From Candidatus Saccharimonadota bacterium (GTDB lineage Bacteria > Patescibacteriota > Saccharimonadia > Saccharimonadales > SLHW01): a stretch of DNA of 6,050 bases. The first letter of the stretch is position 1. The number at the start of each line of letters is the position of its first letter. Shown here piece by piece: positions 5,089-6,050 of this stretch. The stretch is from positions 1 through 6,050 of the forward strand of contig SLOC01000069.1 of the NCBI GenBank assembly GCA_007132685.1. The letters are read 5' to 3'. The position numbers and the translations under genes were made by a program. The notes below the pieces were generated by a model. It did no database searches. It was not told the DNA's origin and saw only the letters and a list, made by a program, of their open reading frames with translations.

Positions 5089-6050
5089 ATGAAAATTGCA
5101 TTGCTAGGATTTGACCGACAAGGAAGATCGGCGTACGAATACTGGTCTAGCCCGGATAATGAGGTTACGATTTGCGACCGCAAGTCGAATCTAGACAACC
5201 CGCCACCAGATGCAGCATTAAAACTGGGGGACAATTATCTCGCAGACCTGGGTCAATATGATCTGCTAGTACGAACACCTGGCCTGCATCCACAGACAAT
5301 ATTGGACGCAAACCCTGACGCCTCCCTACTCGAAGACAAGATTACGACAGTAACAAATGAGTTCATGCGCGCCTGCCCAACGAAAAACATCATCGGAGTG
5401 ACTGGCACGAAGGGCAAAGGCACGACAGCTACATTGATTGCTGAGATGTTGCACGTCGCTGGCAAGCGGGTGCATCTGGGTGGCAACATTGGCATACCGC
5501 CGCTCGATATGCTGCAAGGTGCTGGACTTTTACATAAAGAGTCTGGGCAAAGCGACAGCGAAAACAAGAGCATCCAACAAGATGACTGGGTGATACTGGA
5601 GCTGGCCAATTATCAACTAATTGATTTGCAATACTCGCCACATATAGCAGTTTGCTTGATGATTACTCCCGAACACCTGGATTGGCACGAGTCACTCGAA
5701 GAATACCTCCGCGCCAAGCAGCAAATCTTCACCCATCAAGCTGAAAAGGATATCGCCATCTACAAAGCTGGCGATAACCGCTCCATGCACCTCGCGACGA
5801 CCAGCCTCGGTTCACACATCCCCTATATGGAAGCACCCGGAGCATTCGTCAAAGACGATGCCGTCTGGATAGACAACGAGCAGCTCTGCCACAAAAAGGA
5901 CGTCGGGCTTGTCGGTGAGCACAATCTTGAAAATGTTTGCGCAGCAGCCACCGTAGTCTGGCAAATAACGCCTGAAGCAAAGGCAATCCGCGAAGGCATC
6001 AAAAACATCAAGAGTCTGCCACATCGGCTGGAGCTGATAAAGGAAGTAAA
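5089..6050 (+). CDS. murD: UDP-N-acetylmuramoyl-L-alanine:D-glutamate ligase (3' end cut by window edge)
   Basis: The enzyme adds D-glutamate to UDP-MurNAc-L-Ala in the cytoplasm, using ATP, during peptidoglycan precursor synthesis. The visible 320 residues cover the N-terminal UDP-binding domain (about 1-95, with LLGFDRQGRSA), the ATPase domain and the start of the C-terminal domain. Key elements are the P-loop GVTGTKGKGTT (103-113), GGNIG (131-135), the ELSSFQL-equivalent ELANYQL (171-177) and PEHLDWH (194-200). K210 in YLRAKQQIF is the likely carbamylated Lys. LVGEHNLENVCAA (274-286) and PHRLE (311-315) are also typical. The P-loop has KGKG where most MurD proteins have NGKS, and the stretch between GNIG and ELANYQL is about 10-15 residues longer than usual, with a Ser/Gln/Asp-rich segment at 150-166. 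The C-terminal domain continues outside the window. The ATG at 5089 follows a -10 box by 6 nt. Confidence 0.93.
   Translation, partial: MKIALLGFDRQGRSAYEYWSSPDNEVTICDRKSNLDNPPPDAALKLGDNYLADLGQYDLLVRTPGLHPQTILDANPDASLLEDKITTVTNEFMRACPTKNIIGVTGTKGKGTTATLIAEMLHVAGKRVHLGGNIGIPPLDMLQGAGLLHKESGQSDSENKSIQQDDWVILELANYQLIDLQYSPHIAVCLMITPEHLDWHESLEEYLRAKQQIFTHQAEKDIAIYKAGDNRSMHLATTSLGSHIPYMEAPGAFVKDDAVWIDNEQLCHKKDVGLVGEHNLENVCAAATVVWQITPEAKAIREGIKNIKSLPHRLELIKEV

Noticed and set aside
5253..6024. Minus-strand open frames opposite murD
   Set aside because: They are shadows of the murD frame, which carries all expected ligase motifs in order.

Overview
The window looks like chromosomal DNA from a candidate-phyla-radiation bacterium (Patescibacteria), most likely a Saccharibacteria (TM7) relative. 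This is inferred from gene content and style: very short CheY-like regulators in tandem, a 7TM-GAF histidine kinase, a divergent MurD, and several genes whose -10 box lies only 6-8 nt before the start codon (leaderless style). All five visible stop codons are TAA, and no frame needs TGA read as an amino acid, so the standard code fits. The lineage call comes from memory of such genomes, not from a search.

Left half, minus strand, read right to left. A promoter near 3726-3754 is followed by a long hairpin with a U-run (3651-3705). Then comes a 285-aa protein that looks like a divergent GNAT/LuxI-type acyltransferase (2754-3611). It overlaps a 399-aa E1/ThiF-like adenylating enzyme resembling the N-terminal part of the mycobacterial Rv1355c family (1565-2764). 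After 68 nt comes a membrane histidine kinase (1-1496) with an N-terminal 7TM region, two more membrane segments, a GAF domain, a coiled coil and the first residues of the HisKA domain. The window edge cuts the kinase just before its H-box histidine.

Right half, plus strand. Three consecutive stand-alone receiver-domain proteins (3783-4148, 4251-4637, 4686-5063), each with a plausible promoter, are followed after 25 nt by murD (5089 onward, cut by the window edge), which encodes the peptidoglycan-precursor ligase.

The two halves diverge from one 171-bp intergenic region in which the likely -35 boxes of both promoters fall on the same bases (TTGTCAA, 3748-3754). The minus operon could make a small acyl- or adenylate-derived molecule (acyltransferase plus E1) and sense something at the membrane (7TM-GAF kinase), with the divergent receiver proteins as possible phosphorylation partners. 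That is a hypothesis from gene order and fold resemblance. No tRNA, rRNA, CRISPR array, insertion sequence or attachment site was seen.
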